Assembly: GCA_001566295.1 (NCBI GenBank)
Contig: KQ964246.1
Span: 3,224,001 to 3,288,000 of the forward strand
Length of the DNA: 64,000 bases
Source of the DNA: Microdochium bolleyi
Taxonomy: Eukaryota > Ascomycota > Sordariomycetes > Xylariales > Microdochiaceae
Direction of reading: 5' to 3'
Shown here: piece by piece, positions 1 to 11,904 of the stretch
Layout: every line of letters begins with the position of its first letter
How positions within the stretch are numbered: position 1 is the stretch's first letter
Made by a program: the position numbers and the translations under genes
The notes under the pieces: model-generated
What the model was told of the DNA's origin: nothing
Databases searched by the model: none
The model's input: only the letters and a program-made list of their open reading frames with translations

Positions 1-2424
1 GCTAAGCTTGATCTCCATGGCGACGAGGAAGAGTCGGACCCGCTACAAGACGACGTCAATTTCGTGGTTCATGGTAGTGGGGTTCCGTGCTCCCTGTCAG
101 ACCGAGGAAAGTGCGGGAGAGCGGGTGCCCATCTCGCCTCAGGCTGGCTCAAACGATGACAGCATGGAAGCCTACGCGCAATGACTCCGGACTGAGGACG
201 AAAACTCTCTTCTCAAGAGCAGCATCGGGGGACTTGGAGCACAGGGATAAAAAGCAATGATGAACCCTTTAGCATGAGGGGGCCTAAGGGAAAAAAAAAA
301 AAACAAGAACTCTAGCAAGCTCGAAGCAAGGACGACTGACACTCCAAAGAGGAAGGAGGGGCTAAAGCAGCGGCGAAACCCAAGACAAGACATGCAGGCG
401 CAGCCCGAGCCACTTGCACCGCATCCCATGGGATGGACGTCTCCTGAAGGTACGCAGTACTCCGTACAGGCGTTCTCGGCTGCGCTCGCAGATGGCGCTT
501 TCCGCAAAGTGACCTTCACCTCGCCACTCTCACTCTCTGCTCCCGACGCCCAGCCTGTGCCAGCGAGCGCGACGGGATGCGCAGCTCTCCCTCCATCAAC
601 ATGCTATGGTGCGACTGTCTGGACCCCGACAGCGCACATGACCAGCCAATGCTGCCAGTGAAGACAGACGATGCTGGCGCCTGCACGAAGGGGCGTGTGA
701 CGAGCGGAGAAGCTTGAGTCTGCCGACCAGCACAACCAATGGGGAGCCTTGACCGCAGCGACTTCTGGACTAGCTCCAGCCTCCAGCCTCCAACATTTCG
801 ATGCTGCAGGGCGATCCGCCTGCACACCTCCAGGCGCTCTCGCGAGAACACACCTCTTCACGCGCACCGATCTGTCCTCCGTTGTTGCGGCTGGCCATCA
901 CTTGACGAGGGAATATCCCGGTGCCAAAGGCGGCTGCCGTGTCAATTTAAACAACCTAAGCCCAGAGGCACAGGACTGTTGGTGGTGCTGTCTGGCGCTT
1001 CAAAAACTTGCTTGGACCAGCCCCCCCCCCCACCCCGGCTTGCCTGCCACCCACTTGCTCCCATCCATGCACCCCTCCACACCTGGACACTCAAAGCTGG
1101 GCCGCCTGCCACGAGCCCGACAGGGTCGCTCGTCCTTGTCGAGGGCTTGTATCGTGCTGTATCCCTCCCGCCGTGCATTAGTTCCGTCCTGCATCCCAAG
1201 GGAGGCAGACAGACGCCTGTGTTGTTGTTCTCGCTATTTGCCACGGTCAAGACGTGTCTTGCTGCGGAACATAAGCGTAGGCCTCTTGCTGTACCCATCT
1301 GTAGACAACACTCCCGCGACGAATCAGCCAAGAGCAGCCAGCAACAGCACAAGGACAGGCCGCATGGGCTTTCATGCAGCTTTCAGTCACCCGCCTCAGC
1401 ACTCGATACCCTTTCCCTCTTCCCGACGCCTCTCCGATTGGATTTGCAAATTTTCTGCATCTGTCTTGTCTCTTTCCTTCTTGCGCCCGTCAAAGCTGTA
1501 TTGGTCAATCCGATAGCCTTTGTTGAGGTCCGAAACAAGTCGAAAAGTCGGTCACGATCCGATATCACCCACAGCGCACGGCAACAACCACGATTTGCCG
1601 GGACAGCATTTGTCGCACCGAGCCCAGATGCCTCGAGTCTCTTCGTCAGAGCGACTGCGCAACTGAGACACCTGCGCCGGCAGGTTTGCGACCTGCAACT
1701 CGACAGCACGATCCCGGTTGGCGACAACTTCCACGCCGCTGCGTTCATGGTGCGCGCGCTCGACAGCGCCGTCTCGAGCTTGATCTCCCAGCATGGCTGC
1801 GGTCGACGTTTTGGGGTTTGCCCCGTCCGGGCTAGGGAGCAGTTTTGGCTCGCCAACGGTGCTGTCTCTGGTGGGCGCAGCCGCCGCTCCAACGACGCAG
1901 TGGGAGGAGCATGAGTTGGAGACACGCCTAAACCTAATTGCCTCGGCCTGGATCTGGTTGAGACGCAACAATGGCCTTGTAAGTCCAGGTTTTGCTGTGC
2001 CTGCCTTTGTTCTCTTTTTTTGTGGTAGGAGCTGTGAGATGCAGGCCGGGTCCACGATGGGGCTGCAGCAGCATTCCAATTGCCAGCCTCTCCTTCGGCA
2101 CACAACCCTCTAGGGGCCCTGTCAAGCTAACACTGCCTCCCCTTTTGCCAGACCACCACCCGATTCCGCCACCCATCTCAAACCGCCTGCCTACGGGCTG
2201 CATCTCGCCCGCTCATTGTGCCAGACGCAACGCCCAGGCGATCACGACGCATTCCCAAGTCATGCGATTCCCAGAATCCCGTAGGCGAAGCGCCTCTCGA
2301 CCCCTCCACCACTAGTGACGTCGTGCGCTCGCACGACCCCTCTGACCATCACCAGCCACCCAAATCATCGATTCATCGCAAGCCAACCCCCCAGACCCCG
2401 GACTCCTTGTTCTCCGATCCAATC
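1..2424. other. Region upstream of the giant repeat gene, no supported CDS
   Basis: I see no coding region here with recognisable protein content. Open frames up to 391 codons exist (739-1914 plus strand, 1383-2105 minus strand), but they overlap each other in several frames and translate to compositionally biased peptides without family resemblance. The DNA contains an A-tract near 291-304 and a C-tract at 1021-1031. A good donor, CTT|GTAAGT near 1979-1984, sits at the end of a short ATG-initiated frame starting at 1793, so a spliced 5' leader of the downstream gene is possible. Confidence 0.5.
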
Positions 2425-5400
2425 ATGGACTGGAAAATCGACTTCGGATCCAACCAGGGCTTTGTCCAGCACGCCAAGAAGAACAAGAAGCCCGGCAAGC
2501 CTGCTGGGGGAGCCCCTGAGCCGGAGAAGAAGAGCGACGACACTGGCGGCGGCAACAACAACAACAGTGCCGGAGGCAACGGAAACAATGCCAATGGCAG
2601 CTCCGGCAAGAATGGCAGTGGAGGAGGTGCAGACGACGGCAACAATGACCCCTGGGGTAGTCTAAGCTCGGCCAGCAAATCTAAACAAGAAGACCTGCTG
2701 GCCGGCAGCACCCCAAGCAACTTCGACGCTTTCCAGGATATCAAATTAGACGATACAGCGCCATCACTGGGCCTCAGCTTTGGGACTGTTGGGGGTGGAT
2801 CAGGATGGGGCGGTAATACTAATACCGGCGGCGGCGCATCATGGGATTGGGCAGGCACCACACCCGGCGGCAAAGCTAGCGACAAGAAAGAGGATGCTGC
2901 GGATAACCCCTGGAGTGCGGATAAGCCAAAGACCAAGAAGAAGACGAATACAGGTTTCGGCTTCGGATCGTTCGACGAAGACGCCGCTGGAGCGGAAGAG
3001 AAGAAGGACGACTTCGACTTTGGCTTTTCAGGGGCGGCGAAGAACTCGACCAAGGTGAACGCAGACCCACTGGCTGACCCTTCTGCCGGCGGTGACAGCT
3101 GGAGTTCGTGGGGAGCAGGAGGCGCGAAGAAACCTAAGCAAAAGACTGGTTTCGGCTGGGCCGACTCGGAAGGCAACAACGGAGCACCCGACAACAAGGG
3201 CGAATTCTGGAGCCCGACAGGAGACAACAAGCAGCCCGAGAAGGGGGGCAAACAAGACGACGATTTCTGGGCCGCTTTTGGAGACGACAAGGACAAGAAG
3301 AAGGACAGTCTACTTGACGAAGGTCTCTTGAGATCCCCTACCGAGTCACAACCGTCACAACCACCTCCAGCTAATGCTGGCGCGGGCGCATGGAGCTTCT
3401 GGGGTCTCACGAAGAAAGCGATCAAGAAGGAAGACACGCCTGAGCCAGGAGCCGAGAAGGGAGACGACTGGATGAATTGGGGCTCAAAGGCCAAGAGCAT
3501 GGTCAACAAAACCTCCGCACTCCTCGATCTTGGCAGAGACTCCAATGCTCCGCCAGCGGCACCAGATCCGCCCGCGAATGGCAGCGGCGGCGACGATCTC
3601 TGGGGCACGTTCGGAGCCAAGGACTCGGCGAGACCAGGTGCCAACGATCTCCTGCCAGGAACCACGGATGCTGATATCTGGGGGCTCTCTGGAGATCCGG
3701 ACAACAGAGAACCTGTGCCTCTCGATCCCGCTGCCCAGGCTGCCAAGGAGAAGCTCGAAGCGGAGATTGCTGCTGACGAGACGGAACTTGCGGAGTTGGA
3801 GAAGAAGAAAAAGATCAAGAAAGGCAAGCTCCTGAAAAAGGACCAGGCACGCTACGATGACCTTACTCAAAGAATTGAGGCACGAGCCGCGGAGAAGGTC
3901 GCGGCCGAGGCTGCCGAGGCCGAAGCTGCGCAGGTCGCAGCTAAAGCAGCAGAAGAAGCTGCCGCCGCTGAAGCCCAAGCTGCTAGGGAGGCCGAGGAAG
4001 CCGCTGCCAAAGCCGCCGAAGAGGCGTCCGCCGAGGCTGCCGCCGAGGAGACCGAGCTCAAAGCCCTGGAAACGAAAAAGGACACCAAAAAGAAGCTTCT
4101 CAAAAAGGAGCAGTCCCGCTTCGATGAGCTGAAGGAGCGTGTCGCTCGACGAGCCGAGCAGAAAGCAGCAGCAGCACAGGCTGAGGCCGTAACTGCTGTA
4201 CCGGAAACTATACCAGAACCTGCGCCGGAACTTGTCCCGGAAATTGCCACCCCTCCTCCAGCTGAGCCAGCGCCACTTCCAGCGAAAAGCGAAGCTATTA
4301 TAAAAGACGAGGAGGAGATAGCAGAGCTCGAAGCCAAGAAGGCCAAGCGAGGTGGCAAATTGCTGAAGAAAGACCAGGCCCGCTTGACTGAGTTACAAAC
4401 TCGCCTCGAAGCGGCAGCGGCAGCAGCAATAGCCGCAGCAGAAGCGGCCGCAGCAGAAGCAGCAGCAGCAGAAACAGCAGCAGCAGAAGCAGCAGCAGCA
4501 GAAGCGGCAGCAGCAGAAGAAGCAGCTGTGGCATTAGCAGCAGCAGAGGCCGAAGCAGCCGCTGCAGCGGCAGCCGTGGACCCCGAGGTTGAGGTAGAAA
4601 AGTCCGAGATTGCGGAACTCGAAGCCAAGAAATCCAAGCGAGGTGGAAAGCTACTCAAAAAGGACCAAGCTCGACTTAATGAGTTGCTTGAAAAAGCCGA
4701 CCGCCGTGCTGCCGACGAAGCTGCCGCTGCAGAGGCTGCAGCTACTGCTGCTGCTGCAGCAGAAGCCGCGGCGGCGGAAGCTGCCCAGGCCGAACCCGAG
4801 CCCATTCCAGACGCGGCGCCAGATCCGCCTCCAGAGCCCGAGATCGATCCGGTAGCTGTTGCAGAGGAGGCGGAGATCGCTGAATTGGAGACGAAAAAGG
4901 CCAGGCGGATGGGCAAGCTCCTGAAGAGTCAGCAAACCAGATTGGACGAGCTTTATGCCAATGCCAACCGGCGCGTCCAGCTCAGAGCGGAGGCGGACGC
5001 AGCTGCGGCCGAAGCAGCAATTGCGGCGGCAGCAGACTCGGAACCCTTAATCGACGTGGTCTCCCCCTCTGCTAGATCTGAGATCGATGCTGAGATGGAG
5101 GCGGCCATTGCGGAGGAGACCCGGGAACTTGCCGATCTAGAAGCGAAACTGATCAGAAGGGGAAAGCTTGGCAAGACAGACCAGGCTCGATACGACCAGC
5201 TCAGCGACCAGGCCAGCAAGCGAGCAGAGGAAGCGGCAGCCGCCGCCGACCCACCACCGCCACCACCAGCGGAACCTGAACCTGTCCCTGAACCCGAGGC
5301 TGAATCGCCTGAGCCCATAGACGACGCACTAGCTGCCGAGATCGCGGAGAACGAGGCCGAGATCGTGGCTTTGGAAGCGAAAAAGGCAAGGAAAGGCAAG

Positions 5401-8400
5401 CTCGGGAAGACCGACTCGGCACGCCTCGACGAGCTGCAGGAAAAGGTCGCGCAGCATGCACGTGGCAAAGCTGCGAAGGAAGAAGCCGACGCCGCCGACG
5501 CCGCAGTCGCCATTGAAAAACTAGAGCCCGAGGAGGCCGCCGAGCCTGAAGTACCTCCCACGCCTGAGGTCGATGAGATTGCAGCAGCAGAAGAGGCTGA
5601 GCTTGCCGACCTCGAAGCTAAGAAAGCTAGGAAAGGCAAACTTGGCAAGGTCGATAAGGCTCGTTACGAAGACCTTCTTGCAAATGCCAGCTCCAGAGCT
5701 GACGCTAGGCTTGCTCAGGAAGCCGAAGCCGAAGCAGCCGCAGCTGCTGCGGCTGCAGCCGAAGCTGAGGCAGCTCATGAATCGGAGCCCGAGCCAGTCG
5801 CGGAGGTCGACGAGGCTCTTGCTGCTGAGCTTGAGGAGCTTGAGCAGCTGAGTGCCAAACTGGCGGCCAAGGGCAAGTTAGGCAAGGTAGACCGGGCACG
5901 CCACAACGATCTTTTGGAACGCGCGCAACAACGTGAAAATGACAAGGCAGCAGCTGAAGCAGAGGCTGCTGCAGCTGCTGCAGCGGAGCCAGAACCCGAG
6001 CCGTCTCCTGAACCAGCCACACCAGAGATCGATCCAATCCTTGCAGCCAAGATTGAGGCTGAGGAAACAGAGCTAGCTGATCTTGTTGCGAAGAAAGAGC
6101 GCCGCGGCAAGCTCGGCAAGACAGACACTTCCCGCCTCGAAGAGCTTCAGACTCGGGCCGACCAGCGTGCCGCGGACAAGGCTATCCAAGAAGCTGCCGC
6201 ATCCGATGCTGCAGCAGCTGAACCTGAGGTCGATCCCGAATCGCCAGCTGATGCGGAGCCTGAGGCCGAGCTGATTTCCCCGCCTGATGATCATGAAGAC
6301 GAAGCTGCAGCTATGGAGGAGGCAGAGTTTGCAGCTCTTGATGCCAAATTCAAGACCAAGGGCAAACTTGGCAAGACCGATCGAGCACGACATACTGAAC
6401 TGCAGGAGCGAGTCGAGAAGCGTGCTGCCGACAAGGCCGCTGCGGATGCTGCCGCCGCTGAGGCAGCTGCCACTGAGCAAGCAGAAGCAGAAGCAGCCGC
6501 GGCGGCAGAGGCGGCGGCAGCTGAAGCCGAAGCAGCAGAAAACGCAGCTGCGGAGGCTATTCTCGAAGAAGAGGAGTTGGCAGCTCTACAAGCGAAGCTC
6601 GTCAGGAAGGGCAAGCTCGGTAAGACCGACAAAGCTAGGGTCGAGGAGCTCCAGCAGAAGGCCAAGGCGCGCGCGGATGAAGCAGCAGCCAAGGAGGCCG
6701 CCGCGGCTGAAGATGAAGCCACTGCTGCTCCGGCTGATCCAGAACCTGATGTGGAACCCGAAGCGGACGACGATCCTTTACCTGAAGCTCCCGAAGTACC
6801 CGAAGCGCCGGAACCGATCTCACCTGAAGTCGAAGCCGAGGACGAAGAACGGCAGGGTCTGGAGGCCAAGCTGAACAGGAAGGGCAAACTCGGCAAGACT
6901 GATCGCGCCAGGCTCGAAGAATTGAACGAGCGTCACCAACAGCGTATCGACGAGGCTGCAGCTCGAGTACCTGCTGCTATCGCAGAGCCTGAGGCAGAGG
7001 CAACCGCTGAGCCGGAGGTAGAGCCTGCGCCGGAGCCCGCACCCGAAGTGGATCATGACCTGGCCGCTGAGATTGCTGCTGAAGCAATGGAACTTAAGAT
7101 GCTGGAAGCCAAACTAGGAATCAAAGGGAAACTCGGCAAGACAGACAGAGCACGGCACACGGAACTTACAGAGCGGGCCGAGCAACGCGCCGCCGAGCAG
7201 GCCACGGTAGAAGCCGCGCCGGAAGACCCCGAGCCGGCTCTCGACGTGCCAGCAGAGGATGAAGCCGAAGTCGTTGACCCTGTTGCTGCAGAAGTCGCTG
7301 CCGAAGAGGCTGAGCTGGCCGCTCTGGACGACAAACTCGCGACCAAGGGCAAGCTCGGCAAGACCGATCGGGCCAGGCACACGGAGCTCCTCGACCGAGC
7401 TTTGACTCGGGCTGATGAGCAGGCAGCCGCCGAAGCTGCCGCCGCGGAGGCCGCTGCAGCAGAAGCAGCCGAGGCAGAGGCCGCGGCCGCGGAAGCAGCA
7501 GCAGCAGAAGCCGCAGCAGCGGAAGAGGCGGCTGCAGCAGAGGCTGCGGCCGAGGAGGCTGAGCTCAAGGAGCTTGATTCCAAGCTCAAGAAGAGAGGCA
7601 AGCTGCTCAAGTCCGAGAAGGCCAGACATGCCGAGCTTACAGGAAGGGCACAACAACGGGCTGAAGAGGCCGCGGCCAAGCTGGCAGCTACAGAGCCTGA
7701 ACCGGAGCCTGAACCGGAGCCTGAACCGGAACCGGAGCTGGAGGCTCAAGAGGAGCCCGCACCCGAGATAGAGCTCGAAGATGCCCCCGAACCCGATGTC
7801 GTCGACGATGCCCTGGCTCAAGAGGCCGCTGAAGATGCTGCCGAACTTGCAGCACTCGAGGCGAAACTGGCAAGGAAGGGCAAGTTGGGCAAGACTGATC
7901 GCGCCCGCCAGGCCGAACTCATAGAGCGTGTACAGCAACGCGCTGCCGACGCTGCCGCCAAGGAAGCTGCAGAGGCAGAAGTGACACCTGATCCTGAGCC
8001 GGAGGCAGAAGCAGAGGCTGAGCCCGAGGCTGAGCCCGAGGCTGAACCCGAAGCTGAACCTGAAGCTCCCGCGGCGACCATCGACCCCGAAGCTGAAGCC
8101 GAAGCTGCTGAACTCGAATCACTCCGTCGCAAGATGGAAGTCAAGGGCAAGCTCGGCAAGACCGACAGGGCCAGACTTGCAGAACTTAAGGAGCGAGCAG
8201 CTGAGCGCGCCGAGGCCGCTGCCGCCGCTGCCGAGAGTCTCACAGAGGTCGAGCCCGAGCCCGAGCCTGAGCCCGAAGCAGCACCAGAGGAGTATCCTGA
8301 CCCTGACGATGACGTTGACGCTGACGCTGACGGCGACTTGCAATATGAGACCTCGGCCGAGGACTTTGCTGACGCAGAGGACTTCATCGACCCCGCTGCA

Positions 8401-11400
8401 GAGGAGGAGCAGGCCGAACTCGATGCTTTGAACGCCAAGAAGGAACGCAAAGGCAAACTTGGCAAGACAGACACGAAACGGCACATTGAACTCACCGAGT
8501 CGCTTCAGCGAAGAGCTGCTGCCAGGCAAGCTGCGTCGGAAGAACCCACTCTTGTCGAGGAGCCGACTCCAGAAGCCGACGTGAAAGCAGAGCCGGCTCC
8601 TGAAAACCCCGCCGATCCCGAAGCTGAAGCCGAAGCTGCGGAAATGGCAGCCCTGGATGCCAAGAAGGAGCGGAAGGGCAAGCTTGGCAAATCAGACAGG
8701 GAACGCTATGCTACACTTGTCGAGAATGCACGGCTCCGGGCTGAGAGGCAAGCCGCCGCCGATGCTGCTGCGGCTGTCGATCCCGAGCCGGAAGCGGAGT
8801 CTGCGCCAGAGGTCGAGGAAGCACCTGAAGCCCCCGAGGACCCTGAGCCTGAGGCAGATCCAGAGCCCGAGCCAGAGCCCGAAGCTGATCCCGAAGCGGA
8901 CGCTGCTGCGCTTGCAGCCCTCATCGCAGCCGAGGAGGAGGAACTGGCTGCGCTTGAAGTCAAGAAAGCAAAGCGTGGCGGAGTCCTCCTCAAGTCTGAT
9001 CGCATGCGCCACAAAGAGCTTACTGAGAACGCCGCTCAACGTGCCGAAGAGCAAGCTGCCAAGGAGGCCGCCGAGCAAGAAGCACGCGAAGCAGAGGAGC
9101 AGGCGGCTGCAGAGGCTGCAGAAGCGGCTGCGGAGGCTGCGGCTGCTGAAGAAGCCCGTGCCGAAGAAGCTCGCCAGGCTGAGATCGTCGCGCAGGAGCA
9201 GGAGCTCCGCGACCTAAAGGCCAAGCTCGCCCGCAAAGGCAAGCTGGGTCGGAGCGACAAGAAGCGCTACGAGGAACTTATAGAGCTTTCCGAGCAGCGT
9301 GCAGCAGCGGCAGAGCCACCCGCAGACCCCGAGGCAGAACCGGAAGAGGAAGAAGTGGAGGAAGAGGCTGAGGAGGAAATCGAAGCTGAAGATGCAGCAG
9401 CTGCCGCGGATGCGGCGGCCGCTGAAGCTGAAGCTGAGGCCGAAGCTCGAGCCATCCGTGAAGCTGAAGAGCAGGCCGAGCGCGAACGACAGGAGCGCAA
9501 GAGCAAGAAGTCCAGATCCAGAGACAAAGGTGAGTTTCTGCGTGTTTGCCTTCCTCACCATTTTAGTATCGCTGGCAAGCGCCATCTATGCCTCTCTGTG
9601 CCTTCATCCGGTATTCGACGAGACACGGATGTGGCCGGGATCCTTCTCCTCGGATGCTGCCGCCTGTCACAGGCCCTCCCTAGGAGTGCCAAGTCTTCTG
9701 GACTCCAACTGCAGTTCGTCCGTGCTGCACAGAGCCGAGTGGCCGACAATTCCAAGCTTGCATGAGCACCAGTTGGGGTCGAGATTGCCAAGAAGACTAG
9801 CAGCATGATTCGAATCTAGCATCTGATTCGCTGAAAGCCACCATTCACGAAGCTGACCACCCCTCCCAAAGCAGATGTGCTGCCTGCCGTACCACCACCG
9901 CCACCCCCCGCACCCGATGTGCCACCTCAGCTTTCTGAGAAAGAGAAGCGTAGACTCAAGAGGAAGGGTAAGCTCGTTGAGCCCGAGGGCGATGCTGATT
10001 TCATCCCACCGCCTCCCGCAGAAGCTGTACCAGGCAGCTTCCCCATGGAAGACGAGAACGAAATCGTCGAGATTGTCGACCTGTCACCGCCGGGCGAGAA
10101 GAAGAAGTCCAAGAAGAGCAGAAAGTCGCGCGCCGTCGAAGTCGAAGAGGATGGTCCCCCTCCACCTCCCGAAGTGCCCATGGCGCCGCCAGCAGTCCCC
10201 GATGCGCCGCCGACTCCACCTCAAGAAACCAGGTCTCCTCGAAAAGAGCGACCGAAGATCAGTCGCGACGGCGGCTCCTCCTGGGGAGCATGGTCTGCTG
10301 CGGCGCCAGCCCCACGCAAATCGGACAAGGAACGTTCTTCCAAGACCAGGCCATCAGCAGAGAGGAGATCAAGCCGCAGAGAAGTGGAGGATATTTCGCC
10401 AAGGGAATCCGGATCTGACGAGAGGCGCGACAAGAATGGCTCCCCCTCAAAGAACCGCATGGGCAGCCTATTGATGAGCAAGCCACCCATCTCGCGGACC
10501 ATGTCTTCGCGCGAAGAGCGTAGCAGCAGGCACAAGTCCAGCTCTCGACGTCACACTGCGGAAATGTCTGGCGGCCTCGTCTCACCACCACCAGAGGAGA
10601 TGCCTCCGATGTCGTCGAAGGCAGCCAAGATTCTAGGCGTTGGATCCGGCTCGAAGCGCCGGAGTTCACGGGCTCAGGACATGGAAGCTGATGACATGGT
10701 CTTCATGGATACCGCGGACGCAGAGCCTCCGCGTGAGAAGCAATCACGCAGACGCTCACGTGCTATCCCCGAAGACGACGGAGCGGTTTTCGTTGACGCG
10801 CCCGATGCGCCAGCTCCACCTCCTCTCGGGCGCTCCGGCTCCAGCAGTGCACGCAAGGCTGCTGGACTCGCCGGCGCACTCGGTGGGATGCTTTCTGGTT
10901 CCAAGTCCGAGTCACGTCCTGAAGGCCGTCGTCGCAGCAACACATACGGAACCACAGATGACGAGTATCGGGCTGAGAAGAGATCGAGACACGCTCGCTC
11001 ATCGCGTGACGGAGACGTCGGTGCAGAGACCGGCGCGGACAGGGAGGCCCGCCGTGCGGCTCGCCGCGCGAGGAAGGGCGAAGAAGTCCAAGGTGAGGAG
11101 GACGCCCGTCGCGCTGAGAAGGATTCAAGGCGCGACCGGCGCAAGAAGGAAGCCGAGGAGGCCGAAGCTCGCCGCGAACAAGAGAGGGAGGCTCGTCGGG
11201 CAGCGCGGAGGACTGCTCGGGCTACCGAAGGAGATAGCGCGGCGGCCAAGGATGCTGAGCGTGAAGAGCGTCGCCGCCTGCGCAAGCTCGAGAAGGAGAA
11301 TGCTCGCGTCGCTGCCGAAGAGGCCGAGGCCGAAGCCCGCCGTGCGCGCCGCGAAGAGAAGCGCCGCTCTCGCGTCATCGACCCCGAGGACGACGAGGAG

Positions 11401-11904
11401 CGGCAGCGCAGGCGCGAGATGCGCCGCGCGGAGAAGGAGGGCCGCATGCGCTCCGGCTCGGGCGCCGCCGCGGATGAGTACATCTACACAGTCCCTGACG
11501 CGCCCATGCCGCCGCCCCCAGCACCCAGGAGCAGCAAAAACCGCCCGCCTGCGTGGCCGCACTCGGGCACCAGCTCCTGGGTTAAGGATACCTCTGACGC
11601 TGGCCCGCCTCCAGACGACGGCGGCGCCCCGTCACAGACCGACGCGCCCTTCGTCACTGACGACGAGGAGGCGCGGAGAGCAGCGCGCCGTGCTGCTCGC
11701 AAGCGCGGCGAGAGGAGCTTTGCCGGAGACATGTCCGAGGGCGACGAGCAGCGCAGGCGCCGCGCCCGCCACGCGGAGCGGGAGCGCCGCAGCGGCAGAT
11801 CCGAGGGCAGCGGCGAGAAGCAGCAGCGCGAGTCCGTCTATGCGCCCGAACCTGTTGCGCCACCGCCGTCGAAGAGCAGGTGGTGGAAGAAGATCCGGGG
11901 CTGA
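2425..11904 (+). CDS. Giant repetitive protein with 22 KGKLGKTDRAR modules
   Basis: Two exons, 2425-9529 and 9875-11904, give about 3044 aa. The donor is AAAG|GTGAGT, the branch CTGAC lies at 9853, and the phase-1 junction makes one Asp codon. ATG 2425 is the first ATG in a frame that stays open upstream to at least 2218. Residues 1-430 are Gly/Asn/Lys-rich with repeated Trp motifs (NDPWG, DNPWS, DFWAAF, DLWGTF). Residues about 450-2290 hold 22 diverged copies of a module with core KGKLGKTDRAR followed by EL and RA, about 86 aa apart, separated by Ala/Glu-rich or Pro/Glu-rich spacers. The second exon is Pro-rich, then strongly Arg/Glu-rich (around 2750-2900), and ends WWKKIRG. No enzymatic domain or membrane segment is visible. 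I do not recognise the family. Large tether or septal-pore proteins of Pezizomycotina (leashin or 'involucrin repeat' type) are an architectural analogy only. Confidence 0.8.
3780..9310 (+). repeat. Coding tandem array of 22 diverged ~258-nt units
   Basis: Cores begin near 3820, 4085, 4350, 4640, 4910, 5157, 5392, 5632, 5871, 6106, 6361, 6607, 6881, 7123, 7346, 7597, 7876, 8143, 8449, 8674, 8977 and 9235. Mean spacing is about 258 nt (86 codons), ranging from about 220 to 306. Units 1-5, 16 and 21 carry an LLK form (GKLLKKDQAR-like). The others carry an LGK form (GKLGKTDRAR-like). Nucleotide identity between units is low outside the core, so the array is old or under protein-level constraint. 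Confidence 0.9.
4410..4530 (+). repeat. GCA/GAA trinucleotide tract encoding poly-Ala/Glu
   Basis: A run dominated by gcagca, gcagaa and gcggca triplets lies in the spacer after unit 3 of the giant gene. It encodes an alanine-rich stretch with regularly spaced glutamates, compatible with a helical linker. It is the most microsatellite-like part of the array and a likely site of length variation between strains. Confidence 0.7.

Noticed and set aside
739..1914. 391-codon plus-strand ORF
   Set aside because: It overlaps other long frames on both strands, with biased composition, no motif and no wobble preference.
3780..9310. Regularly spaced repeats resembling a CRISPR array
   Set aside because: Units are about 258 nt, diverged, in frame and protein-coding in a eukaryotic genome with introns; there are no conserved short repeats with unique spacers.
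2373..9585. Long minus-strand ORFs opposite the giant gene (Ser/Ala-rich, up to 484 codons)
   Set aside because: They are mirror frames of GC-rich Ala/Glu codons on the plus strand and show only low-complexity Ser/Ala/Leu translations.
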